From Marinobacter sp. ANT_B65 (GTDB lineage: Bacteria; Pseudomonadota; Gammaproteobacteria; Pseudomonadales; Oleiphilaceae), in NCBI RefSeq assembly GCF_002407605.1, contig NZ_NXGV01000001.1, positions 1,052,895-1,116,894 on the forward strand: a stretch of 64,000 bases of DNA. Reading direction: 5' to 3'. The notes under the pieces are model-generated. The model saw nothing but the letters and a program-made list of their open reading frames with translations, made no database searches and was not told the origin of the DNA. Each line of letters begins with the position of its first letter. Position 1 is the stretch's first letter. Position numbers and translations under genes: made by a program. Shown in pieces: positions 30,724 to 39,061 of this stretch.

Positions 30724-32582
30724 AGCTGCATTCGGAGCAGTACGGAAAGTCCGGAAACATCGGTGAGAATTTCAGAAAGTTGCTCGGTTCTCCAACTCTG
30801 GACCCTCTTCAAACAGTGATCCGTGAGTCAGTTCAGAATGTTCTGGATGCGGCGAAACTCGGTAAGCCTCCAGAGGTTTTGATCAGGCTCAGGCGGCTTT
30901 CACGTGGGCAGATGGATACGATGGCCTCGGACGTTTTTGGTGATCTTCCGGAAGAAGGTAGTTCTCGCGAGCGAATTGCTGGGTTTCTCGATACAGATAG
31001 CCCTCTTGTACTGGAAATTTGCGATTTTGGAACGACTGGCCTTGGAGGGCCTACTCGTTCAGATCAGATCCCTGTCGGGACTACGCGAACAGATTTTATT
31101 GATTTTCTTAGGAATATCGGAAGTAGTCGGGATACAGATCACGGTGGTGGTACCTATGGGTTTGGGAAGGTATCCCTATATGCAATGAGTTCCTGCAATA
31201 CCATCCTGGTAGACTCATATGTTCATGGAGATGAGGAAAAGTATCGTCGCTTTATGGGCTGCCACGTGGGTCGATCGTTTGACGTAGAGCGAGATAGTTA
31301 CTTGCAAAGATATACCGGCCGCCATTGGTGGGGAGAGTTGTCCCCGGATGGGGACTTTGCGGAGCCTTTGACTAATGAAGATGCTGGCAACCTTGCGTTA
31401 TCTTTGGGATTTTGTGAGAGAACCAAGAATAGAACAGGCACGTCAATTATGGTTCTCGGCTTGGACGTTCGTAATGATGAGGGCGCTGATGACCCACCAG
31501 AGTTGGTAGGTGCGAAAATTGTCGAGACATTGTTATGGAACTTCTGGCCTAGGATGATGGGTAGCACGCCAACATCTCGAAAGCTGACCTGTAACGTAGA
31601 GGTACACGGTGTATTTCTCGAGATACCAGCTCCTGAACGGTTTCCCCCTCTAGATCTTTTTTGCATGGCGATGGACAAGATCCGCTCCGGAGAAAATGCT
31701 GACGTTGCCATGATTTCGTCTCAGCGGCCTGTCCAAGATCTTGGTATGTTGGCAATTCAGAAGGGATTGAAAGCGAAAAGAACGCGGTTGGTGGAGGCTG
31801 AAAGTTTATTTCCTGAAAGTGCAAGTCATATAGCGGTAATGAGGCCTGTGGAGCTTGTTGTCAGGTATTTTCAGGGAGATTCCTTGCCCGATGAGCGCCT
31901 CGAGTGGGCAGGAGTCTTTGTTGTTAATGATGATAATGAGGTTGAGCAGGCATTTGCCGATGCAGAGCCTCCGGCCCATGACGACTGGATTCCTGAAAAC
32001 CTGCCAAAAGGGCATGCAAAAACTTTCGTCAATGTGGCGCTGAGAGAAATAAAAAAAGCGGCGAGGGAGGTAGCAGCTGAAAGTATGGCACCGAACCCTC
32101 AGGGTGAATCAGGGCCATCGCTTGCCAAGGTTGCTGGGGACATAGGCGCAATTCTTGATAAAGGGGCTGGGGATGGCGCCGGCCGTAGACAAGCCGTTTC
32201 TGGTAAATCGAAAACCGCACCCAGAAGGGCAAGAGCAACACGACCTGTTTTCGGTAAATTGCTCGATGGGTATGGCTCTCACCTTGGCCCGGTGGCTGTT
32301 TTCCTCTCAGAGGTGGTTCAGGATGTAAATAAGTCTGGCGTCCGACTCAAAGGCGATGCGATGTTTGCAATCGATGGAAGCAGCATAGCTGCCGGTAAGA
32401 ACATTACAGAGAAACCGAAGATTCTTGAGTTCCGCTTTGAAGGTGTATCAGGTGTTGTGAAAGTTGACGCGTTCGGGGTGGATATTAATGGTGAAGCCGG
32501 GTTTGTAGAGGTGCTGGTTGCCATGCCCAAGCAGGCGGCAGTTACGGTAAACCTTGAGATAGCTTGCAGGGGTGACGAGTGA
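30705..32582 (+). CDS. GHKL ATPase, MutL/MORC-like (defence-type)
   Basis: A 625-residue protein with an N-terminal GHKL ATPase: N box RESVQNVLDAA with Asn 45, G1 box ICDFGTTGLGG with Asp 107, and lid GGGTYGFGKVSLY (residues 147-159). The remaining 450 residues are less familiar: an alpha/beta region followed by a basic linker (KSKTAPRRARATRP) and a beta-rich C-terminal domain. It fits the prokaryotic MutL/MORC-like ATPases found with Z1 and DUF4420 proteins, presumed to clamp DNA on ATP binding. The start at 30705 overlaps the previous gene by 19 bp; ATG 30720 would give an ATGA overlap. Confidence 0.85.
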   Translation: MSNARMKLHSEQYGKSGNIGENFRKLLGSPTLDPLQTVIRESVQNVLDAAKLGKPPEVLIRLRRLSRGQMDTMASDVFGDLPEEGSSRERIAGFLDTDSPLVLEICDFGTTGLGGPTRSDQIPVGTTRTDFIDFLRNIGSSRDTDHGGGTYGFGKVSLYAMSSCNTILVDSYVHGDEEKYRRFMGCHVGRSFDVERDSYLQRYTGRHWWGELSPDGDFAEPLTNEDAGNLALSLGFCERTKNRTGTSIMVLGLDVRNDEGADDPPELVGAKIVETLLWNFWPRMMGSTPTSRKLTCNVEVHGVFLEIPAPERFPPLDLFCMAMDKIRSGENADVAMISSQRPVQDLGMLAIQKGLKAKRTRLVEAESLFPESASHIAVMRPVELVVRYFQGDSLPDERLEWAGVFVVNDDNEVEQAFADAEPPAHDDWIPENLPKGHAKTFVNVALREIKKAAREVAAESMAPNPQGESGPSLAKVAGDIGAILDKGAGDGAGRRQAVSGKSKTAPRRARATRPVFGKLLDGYGSHLGPVAVFLSEVVQDVNKSGVRLKGDAMFAIDGSSIAAGKNITEKPKILEFRFEGVSGVVKVDAFGVDINGEAGFVEVLVAMPKQAAVTVNLEIACRGDE

Positions 32583-33487
32583 CTCGAACGGTTGCCTTTC
32601 CCTTTCTGACTCTTCCCGACAGTGAGATCAATGCTGAACCGTGGTCTATATGCGTTAACGGCGGTGAGTCGATACCTGCGGCAGAGTTTATTGCGGATTG
32701 GGATTATGCTACACAGATCGAATTAACCAGAAACGTAAATGTCAGCTTCGAAGGTGCGGCAGCATCTTTAGGCATTCCCCCTCGGGATCTTGAACTGGCA
32801 TTGCTGGTTGAGGTCGGAACTGGGGCGGGCCGTTTTCCCCGAACGGTATTAATCTGTGAGCGGTTTCCGATTTCTGCATCATCTGGCAGCATTCAGGTCA
32901 AACTTGCGCCGGATAGTGCCAAGCTTTCTTCTTTTATTTTCCTGACAACAACCTTGGTTCTTACTGCTCCACCGGCTGCTTCTGGGAATTTGTCACCAAA
33001 ACTTACGAATAGCAAACTCTGGTCCGAGCGTTTCATGACGAGGTTGGACGGAGATGAGCCGAGATTCCCTATAGAAATAGCAAGCTTCAGTAGTTTGTTT
33101 GGGAATCTTCCTGAATCGAGGGCTCCTTGGTACGTGAGCTGGAATCCCGGAGACTGGAATCGGGATTTTCATGGTGCTGTTAGATTGTATTTGAACAAGG
33201 AGTTTCCTGAATTTGTTGAACGGCTTCAGTCTGGTGACGCCTTCCTCTTGCAATCGATCAGTGTTGATATCGTAGGCCAAATTCTTGAAAAGTTGGTTAT
33301 TGAGGAGGACGCGCAGGAAATTATCGCTAACGCTCCTGCAGGATCTCTCGGTGCTCAAGCTGGAAGTTGGATCAGGCTGGCCTGGCCTGGCGCACCTATC
33401 CACACGTTAAAGCAGAAGGCAGAGTCTCAACCTGGAAGGTTTCGGGCGTGTATCTGGGCTATTGCAGAGCAGCAGGATGAATTATGA
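32579..33487 (+). CDS. Island protein of unknown function (302 residues)
   Basis: I do not recognise this protein. It begins with a beta-rich region of about 140 residues, including a TRTVAFPFLTLPDSE start and an alternating hydrophobic pattern. A Trp-rich segment (APWYVSWNPGDWNRDFHG, about residues 190-207) and a mostly helical C terminus follow. No nuclease, helicase or membrane motif is visible. The GTG start overlaps the stop of the GHKL ATPase gene (GTGA), so it is translated with the system and is probably a structural or sensor component. Confidence 0.75.
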   Translation: MTRTVAFPFLTLPDSEINAEPWSICVNGGESIPAAEFIADWDYATQIELTRNVNVSFEGAAASLGIPPRDLELALLVEVGTGAGRFPRTVLICERFPISASSGSIQVKLAPDSAKLSSFIFLTTTLVLTAPPAASGNLSPKLTNSKLWSERFMTRLDGDEPRFPIEIASFSSLFGNLPESRAPWYVSWNPGDWNRDFHGAVRLYLNKEFPEFVERLQSGDAFLLQSISVDIVGQILEKLVIEEDAQEIIANAPAGSLGAQAGSWIRLAWPGAPIHTLKQKAESQPGRFRACIWAIAEQQDEL

Positions 33488-34248
33488 GCATTGACTTATT
33501 TCCTAGACTGAGGAGGTCTGCTGTTGACCAGTTGTTGGATAAGATTAATCCAACTGCAAAGGGCTCAGCTTTCACGCTGGCTTCCAGTTTGCCTGATGGC
33601 GTTTACTATGCACCGACAGGTGGATCCAAGGTTTCGTATCCCCGTCTGGTAGAAATCCGGGCTGCAATTCTTGAAATAGCTAAAAGCACTGGATATCCAA
33701 AGCTGGCTGATCGTGCGCGTGCAGCCGATTTCGATACAGAAGTTGCAATTTGGCTTAGCGAGATCGCTTATATGGATACAGGCGAGTTCCTGCGTGACGA
33801 TGTCTGGGCGTGTATTGCAACGGCATTACTTCCAGATGTTGTGATCTGGAGGTTTTCTCTTGGGGCCCGGGATCGATTTCATGGCGGAATCAGAAATGCT
33901 TTTCAGCGACTTTGGTTGCGAAGCAGGATACTCGATAGGGGCAAGGAACACCCGCAGCGTTGGGAGTTGTTGCGAGAATTGAGTGAAGACGCGCTCGTTC
34001 AGATTACTGAAAGGCCGAGTATTGCTGGGAATAAGGCACTCTCGATTGCTCTTGCTGAAGGCTGGCTATTTGCGTCTCGAAAGTATGGTGCTTCGAAAAT
34101 GGAGGACCTTATGAGGAGGGTCACCCTCCAAACCCGACTACAGAATGAAATTCAGCACCTGCCATCTATGCCTTCGGGGGAGCTTGAGGAATTGATTAAT
34201 AATCTTTTTGACGATGCTGCAGAAGCTTTTGGGCTTTCTCTGGCCTGA
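33484..34248 (+). CDS. Island protein of unknown function (254 residues)
   Basis: The last gene of the five-gene island operon, with an ATGA overlap with its predecessor. The sequence is mainly helical, with Trp-containing segments such as FLRDDVWACIATALLPDVVIWRF and RNAFQRLWLRSRILDRG and an acidic C terminus. It may belong to the DUF6339 group, which I recall in similar neighbourhoods, but this is weak memory. No catalytic motif is seen. Tight coupling to the ATPases suggests a dedicated subunit. Confidence 0.72.
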   Translation: MSIDLFPRLRRSAVDQLLDKINPTAKGSAFTLASSLPDGVYYAPTGGSKVSYPRLVEIRAAILEIAKSTGYPKLADRARAADFDTEVAIWLSEIAYMDTGEFLRDDVWACIATALLPDVVIWRFSLGARDRFHGGIRNAFQRLWLRSRILDRGKEHPQRWELLRELSEDALVQITERPSIAGNKALSIALAEGWLFASRKYGASKMEDLMRRVTLQTRLQNEIQHLPSMPSGELEELINNLFDDAAEAFGLSLA

Positions 34249-34286
34249 ACACATAGATCATGTGGTCAGGCTTACAGGATGGTCTT

Positions 34287-35861
34287 TCACGATTTAAGCA
34301 AACCGAATACGACTGCTGCGATCCGGATAGCGAGTAGTGGCGGTACCGCATTGCCCACCTGCACGTATTGTTCCGTGCGATTTCCCTCAAAAAAATAATT
34401 GTCGGGAAACGTCTGAATTCTTGCTGCTTCACGCACAGTCAAACTTCTGCACTGTGTTGGGTCGTAATGAATGAAGTAATGACCATCCTTCGAAATATGG
34501 CTGGTAACGGTACTTGCGACGCGATTTTCAGCCTGTACTTTGAAGCGGTCTGTGAAGTTGCCGCTCTTCCAGTTCTTGTGTGCTGGAGCTAAACTTTCAG
34601 GGTAATTCACCGAGCGTGGTGACACTCCATCTTTTACCGCAGCGTAGCAGCTTGCGAATAAGTATCGGTGGAGGTCTTCAGCCATGTGGTTTCTGGCTTG
34701 ATGGTTTACAAAGCCGATCAGTTTGTCGTCTTTGTACCATTTGGCGAGTTCGGTTGGCAGGCTGTTTTTCTGCCTTCCTTTATTAAGGACGAATCTACCT
34801 CCTTGCCCGGGGTCTGATGTGGCTGACTCATAGGCGGCTTTGGCTTTATCTTGTGCACTTTCAGAAAACGCCAGTGCAGGGTGGACCTTAAGAAATCCGT
34901 CGCTCAGGTTTTCTTTCCATGCTGCGAAATCATTGGGGTTGCGTCTCGATAAGCCACTACGGAGTTTAGGCAGATCAGCCAGAATTTTCCCTGGGGTGAC
35001 TTGAACGTCAGTCCTCCAGCCTGCTAGCAGCTCCCCTTCAAGGTCTTTGGGCAATAAATCTTTTCGTACACCCAGCAGGATCACGCGATGTCGAGCTTGG
35101 GGTATACCAAACTCTTCAGCTCGTATGACGAAGTCCTTGTTACGATAGTGTCCGTAAAGGTTGCGATCTTCGAGAGGGTGTGCGAACGGAAGAAGTTCAT
35201 ACTCGACTTCGTTTCGGCCGCTGTTCAGGGTTCGTGCAGGACAGGTCAGGTCTTCGCGAATTTTTTCGAAGATCGATTCACCATTCACCTTGGCGGTCAG
35301 GATCCCTTTTACGTTCTCCATGACAAAAATATCAGGCTGCACTAGATCAAGTACTTTTAAATACTCCTGATAAAGGAAATGCCGATCATCTTTTTCGGCC
35401 GTATAGTCTTTGATTCCTTTGTTCCGGGCACGGCCCACCAGAGAGTATGCTTGGCAGGGTGGTCCGCCTATAACAACCTTGTGCCCTTCGTGACCATCTA
35501 GAGCTTGCTCGATTGCGGCAAAGATCTGGTCGTGGTCCTCGCTACCCAGAGCTTGGGGCCCCTCAAGGGTCTCTTGTTTCGCAGCTTGCCATTGCTCTGA
35601 GAACTTCTCAGAAAAAAAAGCTTCAGCACTAATTTTATCGCCGGTTTTCAGATAATCATAATACTCCGGAGGTGTCGTGAGACCCCGAAACTGTCTGAAA
35701 AAGGCTCTAAGCGTGAGTGTCTTGTGGGCGCTTGCTTCTTTTTCGATTGAAGCCACAATCTTGAATGGATGAGAGTTCCTTTCGTTTTTGAACCGAGAAA
35801 ACCCCTCGCCAAGGCCACCAGGACCAGCAAAAAGGTCTATTACTTTGATAGTGTCAGTCAT
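34287..35861 (-). CDS. DNA (cytosine-5)-methyltransferase
   Basis: A 524-residue C5-cytosine methyltransferase with all key motifs: I (DLFAGPGGLGEGF, residues 9-21), IV (GGPPCQAYS with catalytic Cys 136), VI (MENVKG, Glu 182), VIII (QARHR, 255-259) and X (QVGNAVPPLLA near the end). The stretch between VIII and X, which normally holds the target-recognition region, is long and specific to this protein, so the recognised site cannot be named. It is convergent with the Z1 operon (38 bp between stops) and divergent from vsr (73 bp between starts). It probably marks self DNA for the island system. Confidence 0.93.
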   Translation of the reverse strand: MTDTIKVIDLFAGPGGLGEGFSRFKNERNSHPFKIVASIEKEASAHKTLTLRAFFRQFRGLTTPPEYYDYLKTGDKISAEAFFSEKFSEQWQAAKQETLEGPQALGSEDHDQIFAAIEQALDGHEGHKVVIGGPPCQAYSLVGRARNKGIKDYTAEKDDRHFLYQEYLKVLDLVQPDIFVMENVKGILTAKVNGESIFEKIREDLTCPARTLNSGRNEVEYELLPFAHPLEDRNLYGHYRNKDFVIRAEEFGIPQARHRVILLGVRKDLLPKDLEGELLAGWRTDVQVTPGKILADLPKLRSGLSRRNPNDFAAWKENLSDGFLKVHPALAFSESAQDKAKAAYESATSDPGQGGRFVLNKGRQKNSLPTELAKWYKDDKLIGFVNHQARNHMAEDLHRYLFASCYAAVKDGVSPRSVNYPESLAPAHKNWKSGNFTDRFKVQAENRVASTVTSHISKDGHYFIHYDPTQCRSLTVREAARIQTFPDNYFFEGNRTEQYVQVGNAVPPLLAIRIAAVVFGLLKS

Positions 35862-35934
35862 CAGTGGTTCGCCAATATCAGGATGGAAGCTAGGATACCA
35901 GGTAACTCATTTTTTTCCAGGGGGTATTTAGCAA

Positions 35935-36417
35935 ATGGTAGATGTTGTTGGCCCAGAAACCCGATCAAGAATGATGTCCGGAATCCGAGGCAAGAATACA
36001 AAGCCGGAGCTGATGATCAGGCGAGGACTCCATGCATGCGGGATCAGGTTCAGGCTGCACCGCAAGGATCTGCCCGGGTCGCCTGATATTGTGTTGCCAC
36101 GGTATCGGGCTGTCGTGCTGATCAATGGTTGCTTCTGGCATGGCCATGATTGCCGATTATTCAAATGGCCGAAAACCCGACCGGAGTTCTGGCAGAATAA
36201 AATTATCGGAAACATCCGTAGAGATGAAAGGAAGTTGACCGCCTTGAAGAAACTGGGGTGGCGTGTTTGTATTCTTTGGGAATGTGAGGTAAAGACAGCT
36301 GGTGAGGAACGCCGCCAGGCAGTTGTGGCGCAAATTGTTGACTGGCTCCGGAGTGATTCCCCGGAAATTGATATTCCGCATTCGCGAACTCAATGCTCTC
36401 CATGCAATGAGCAATAG
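35935..36417 (+). CDS. vsr: Very short patch repair endonuclease Vsr
   Basis: A 160-residue Vsr. Residues line up with the E. coli enzyme without gaps at the active site: Glu 25, Asp 51 (SPDIVLP), His 69 (GCFWHGH) and Asp 97 (NIRRDERK). Zinc ligands Cys 66, His 71 and Cys 73 are present. Vsr nicks beside the T of T:G mismatches created by deamination of 5-methylcytosine. Its place next to the methyltransferase gene is the usual pairing and implies that the methylase is active and mutagenic. The ATG at 35935 has an AGGGGG site about 11 nt upstream. Confidence 0.95.
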   Translation: MVDVVGPETRSRMMSGIRGKNTKPELMIRRGLHACGIRFRLHRKDLPGSPDIVLPRYRAVVLINGCFWHGHDCRLFKWPKTRPEFWQNKIIGNIRRDERKLTALKKLGWRVCILWECEVKTAGEERRQAVVAQIVDWLRSDSPEIDIPHSRTQCSPCNEQ

Positions 36418-36452
36418 CCCCTAATACAAATGAGAATTCATCGGAAGACGCC

Positions 36453-36800
36453 ATGACAGTCGCGCCCTACAACAAAAACGCCAAAAAGTTCTTCAACCAA
36501 TACCAATCCCTGACGTTCGAACAGGTTCACAGCGATTGGCTCCCCTGGTTGGACAAAACTGGTGGACTTGCACTGGATGTGGGCGCGGGCAATGGGAGTG
36601 ATGCTCTGGCACTGGCGGAGCGCGGGTGGAATCTGGTGGCGGTGGAGCCAGCTTCTGAACTGCGTCGCAAGCGCCACGGGCAGATAAGCTTAAACGCCTG
36701 GATGTCTGGTGGGAAACGGCAGTGTATCGGTAGACTCTGGTATTACAATACCGAACGATTCAATATGGGGCCTAAGGATAGGCAAGACACGGCCCATTAG
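36453..36800 (+). pseudogene. Truncated SAM-dependent methyltransferase
   Basis: The first 70 or so residues are a good class I methyltransferase N terminus, with the SAM-binding LALDVGAGNGSDALALAERGW motif (split: LALDVGAGNGSD, ALALAERGW) and the acidic VAVEPAS strand end. After about residue 72 the sequence becomes basic and unrelated (RRKRHGQISLNAWMSGG) and stops at 115 residues, where a full enzyme would need about 120 more. The gene is therefore a remnant whose 3' half has been replaced or deleted. It is the first non-island gene on the right of vsr. Confidence 0.75.
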
Positions 36801-36816
36801 CTCAGGAGGTTTTCAC

Positions 36817-37368
36817 ATGGCTACGCTTAACAAACTGCGCCGCGATCACGGCAATATGGCTCGGTTGCTGCACGTGCTCTCGCTCCGGCATACGACGCTG
36901 GAGGAGGGCGAGCGCCCGGACTTTCGTCAGATACGCGAGATTGTGGATTATATTCTTGATTATATGGATGGCTTTTTGAAGCCTCTGGAGCGTCTGTATA
37001 GTGAAAATCTGCTGTCCGGGAAACCCGATGGTGAGGCGTTGAGCCGTCGAATGACTGAAGACTATCGGGCCTTGCATACGCGTTTGAAACTGCTTTCCGA
37101 GACGCTCGATATGATCCTGATGGATGCTGTGGTGCCTATGGAACGGTTTATTGACGATTTCAAAGCCTATCTGGATGCTCACCAAGCGTACCTGAAGGCA
37201 GAACGGGAGAAATTGTTTCCGTTCCTTCGTTTATACCTGACCGATGCAGAACAGCAGGAGTTATTGGAAATGCTGCCGGATAGTGCGCAGTCCAATCTGT
37301 CGAGGCTTCGTGAGGATTATCCTGAGCTTTATGCTGAGTTCAAGGAAGCACCGTCGCCGTTTTCCTGA
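36817..37368 (+). CDS. Hemerythrin-domain protein
   Basis: A 183-residue all-helical protein of the hemerythrin HHE type. It starts LRRDHGNMARLLHVL and continues with a second His/Glu pattern (DYRALHTRLKLL) and DAHQAYLKAEREKLFPFL, which supply di-iron ligands. Such proteins sense or carry oxygen or nitric oxide, or handle iron. The ATG at 36817 has a strong AGGAGG ribosome site (36804-36809). The longer frame from 36709 overlaps the methyltransferase remnant and is not likely coding. Confidence 0.85.
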   Translation: MATLNKLRRDHGNMARLLHVLSLRHTTLEEGERPDFRQIREIVDYILDYMDGFLKPLERLYSENLLSGKPDGEALSRRMTEDYRALHTRLKLLSETLDMILMDAVVPMERFIDDFKAYLDAHQAYLKAEREKLFPFLRLYLTDAEQQELLEMLPDSAQSNLSRLREDYPELYAEFKEAPSPFS

Positions 37369-37387
37369 TTGGCTTGTCCAGCCCGGC

Positions 37388-37522
37388 TTAATCGTCTGTC
37401 GACAGGTGGCTCCGAATTAAATCGGCCAGCTGTTTCACAGGCTCCGAAGGCTTGCCGGCTGGACGGTGCAGGGCAATCTCCACATACTGACCTGCTGGCA
37501 TGCGGTTGCGTTCATCCAGCAC
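37388..37522 (-). pseudogene. C-terminal remnant of a LysR-type regulator
   Basis: On the minus strand a 44-codon stretch ending in TAA at 37388 reads like the end of a LysR regulator (DERNRMPAGQYVEIALHRP, then GKPSEPVKQLADLIRSHL). Going upstream it breaks at 37523 with an in-frame stop, and the DNA switches to unrelated sequence. No DNA-binding domain is present, so this is a fragment left by deletion. Confidence 0.6.
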
Positions 37523-37780
37523 TCACAACTGGAGTGTGAGCATGTTTCGGGTGATGACAGCCACCGCGAGCCCCGCGGCGACTACGGGCATCAGGCCGGT
37601 CCATGTTTCCTGACGGCACCTGTTTTTACCAACTCGACGCTTGATCTGCAGGTAACCTGTAACTGCACTGCCGGAAACCTGGCGGCGGCGCTGATACTTG
37701 ATGCCATCGGTGGTTATCTTTCCGGTGTTGCGGTTCCGGATCGGTTGTTACAACCAAGACGCGGAACAGCGACGCCCTGA
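37523..37780 (+). pseudogene. Remnant of an unidentified gene
   Basis: The plus-strand frame through 37523-37780 has protein-like composition, with CFLTAPVFTNSTLDLQVTC followed by AGNLAAALILDAIGGYL and a C-terminal VAVPDRLLQPRRG. It has no start of its own at the junction with the LysR fragment. I take it as the 3' end of a gene whose family I cannot name. Together with the LysR piece it fills the 480-bp gap between the hemerythrin and MFS genes. Confidence 0.4.
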
Positions 37781-37847
37781 AATGTTGATCTGGAAGTAAT
37801 AAGCTGCAACCCGGTGACCTATTAAAACACCAACACTGAAAAACCTC

Positions 37848-39053
37848 TTGAGGCGGCCGGCTGATGAAGCCGGCCAGAACTTCGTGGCTGTGTGTGTATC
37901 GCTCACATTCTGCTTCGTCGTTTACTCGATGTTGCTTGTAGCTGTTCCTGTGCGTGGTCTTGAGCTCGGGGCAACGCCCCTTGTGCTGGGGGTTGTTCTC
38001 AGTTCGCAGTATCTGCTCCCTTTTCTGTTGGCCATTCCTCTTGGTGGGGTGGTTACGCGCCATGGAGGCCGGAAAACACTTGTGGCTGGCGCTCTTGTAA
38101 TGACCGCTGGCCTGATGCTGATGCAGGTTTTGCCCGGCTATTACGGCCTTATCTGCGGGCAGCTATTAATCGGGCTTGCGCATCTTCAGATGGTGTTATC
38201 GGCGCAGACGATTATTTCCTCCCTGGCAACCGGCTCCAGGCTGGAAGGCTATTTTGGCTGGTATTCAACCTGGCTGTCTGGTGGCCAGGTAATTGGGCCC
38301 CTGTTAGCCGGGGGCTGGATTCATTGGGCTGGGGGTGTTGGTAATCTGTTTCTCGTTATGGCCGGTATTGCTTTGCTTGGCGGGCTATCAGGCCTGGCGT
38401 TGACCGGAGATGCGACCCTGGGTATGCGTGTTTCCGGCAAACAGACCGGTTTCCGTGCCCAGGCTTCGCTGATGCGTCGGAATACGGGTGTCCAGGTGTC
38501 TGTTGCGATTACCGTTGCGGGCATGTTTGCTATGGGCGTATACGGCAGCTATCTGCCCGTATATCTCGATAGCCTGGAAATGAGCGCGGTGATGATCGGG
38601 GTACTGGTGAGCCTGAGGTCTGGTGTTTCCATGGTGATACGCCCGTTCATTCCCCGAATTATTGGTGCGGTGGGTGGGCGTGAACGGTCAACAATGCTGG
38701 CTCTTTGCAGCGTGTCTGTGGGCCTGGGCTGTCTGGGATTCGCGGGTAATGCGCCGGCGATTGCATTGTTATCAATTCTTGTGGGGCTGGGGGGTGGTCT
38801 CACTCAACCCCTGTCGATGGTGGTTCTGGCGGAGAGTGTAGGTCGGGAGCAAAGGTCCGGCGCTCTGGGTATGCGCCTGATGGCTAATCGCGCAGTTCAC
38901 TTTCTGGCCCCGTTGCTGTTTGGTGGGGTTCTTGGTCTGAGTGGTTTTGGCCTGTCGTTCGGCCTTTCAGGTATGCTTGTAGCACTGATTGCCGTTGTGC
39001 TGTTCCGGCTGCAGGGCCGGCACCGGGTTTCCGAATCCGGCACCCCGGGGTGA
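37848..39053 (+). CDS. MFS transporter
   Basis: A 401-residue major facilitator with twelve hydrophobic segments. The loop between helices 2 and 3 reads GGVVTRHGGRKTL, a typical MFS signature A. A basic cytoplasmic loop (SGKQTGFRAQASLMRRN) divides the two halves. The substrate is not identifiable. The start is uncertain: TTG 37848 or GTG 37884. The latter begins directly at the first helix. It lies just downstream of the remnant region and may have lost its regulator there. Confidence 0.85.
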   Translation: MRRPADEAGQNFVAVCVSLTFCFVVYSMLLVAVPVRGLELGATPLVLGVVLSSQYLLPFLLAIPLGGVVTRHGGRKTLVAGALVMTAGLMLMQVLPGYYGLICGQLLIGLAHLQMVLSAQTIISSLATGSRLEGYFGWYSTWLSGGQVIGPLLAGGWIHWAGGVGNLFLVMAGIALLGGLSGLALTGDATLGMRVSGKQTGFRAQASLMRRNTGVQVSVAITVAGMFAMGVYGSYLPVYLDSLEMSAVMIGVLVSLRSGVSMVIRPFIPRIIGAVGGRERSTMLALCSVSVGLGCLGFAGNAPAIALLSILVGLGGGLTQPLSMVVLAESVGREQRSGALGMRLMANRAVHFLAPLLFGGVLGLSGFGLSFGLSGMLVALIAVVLFRLQGRHRVSESGTPG

Positions 39054-39061
39054 CCGGATGA

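Noticed and set aside
27087..36417. Classical type I, type III, BREX or DISARM system
   Set aside because: No HsdS/HsdM, PglZ, BrxC or DrmA/B-like protein is seen; the core is Z1 plus GHKL ATPase instead.
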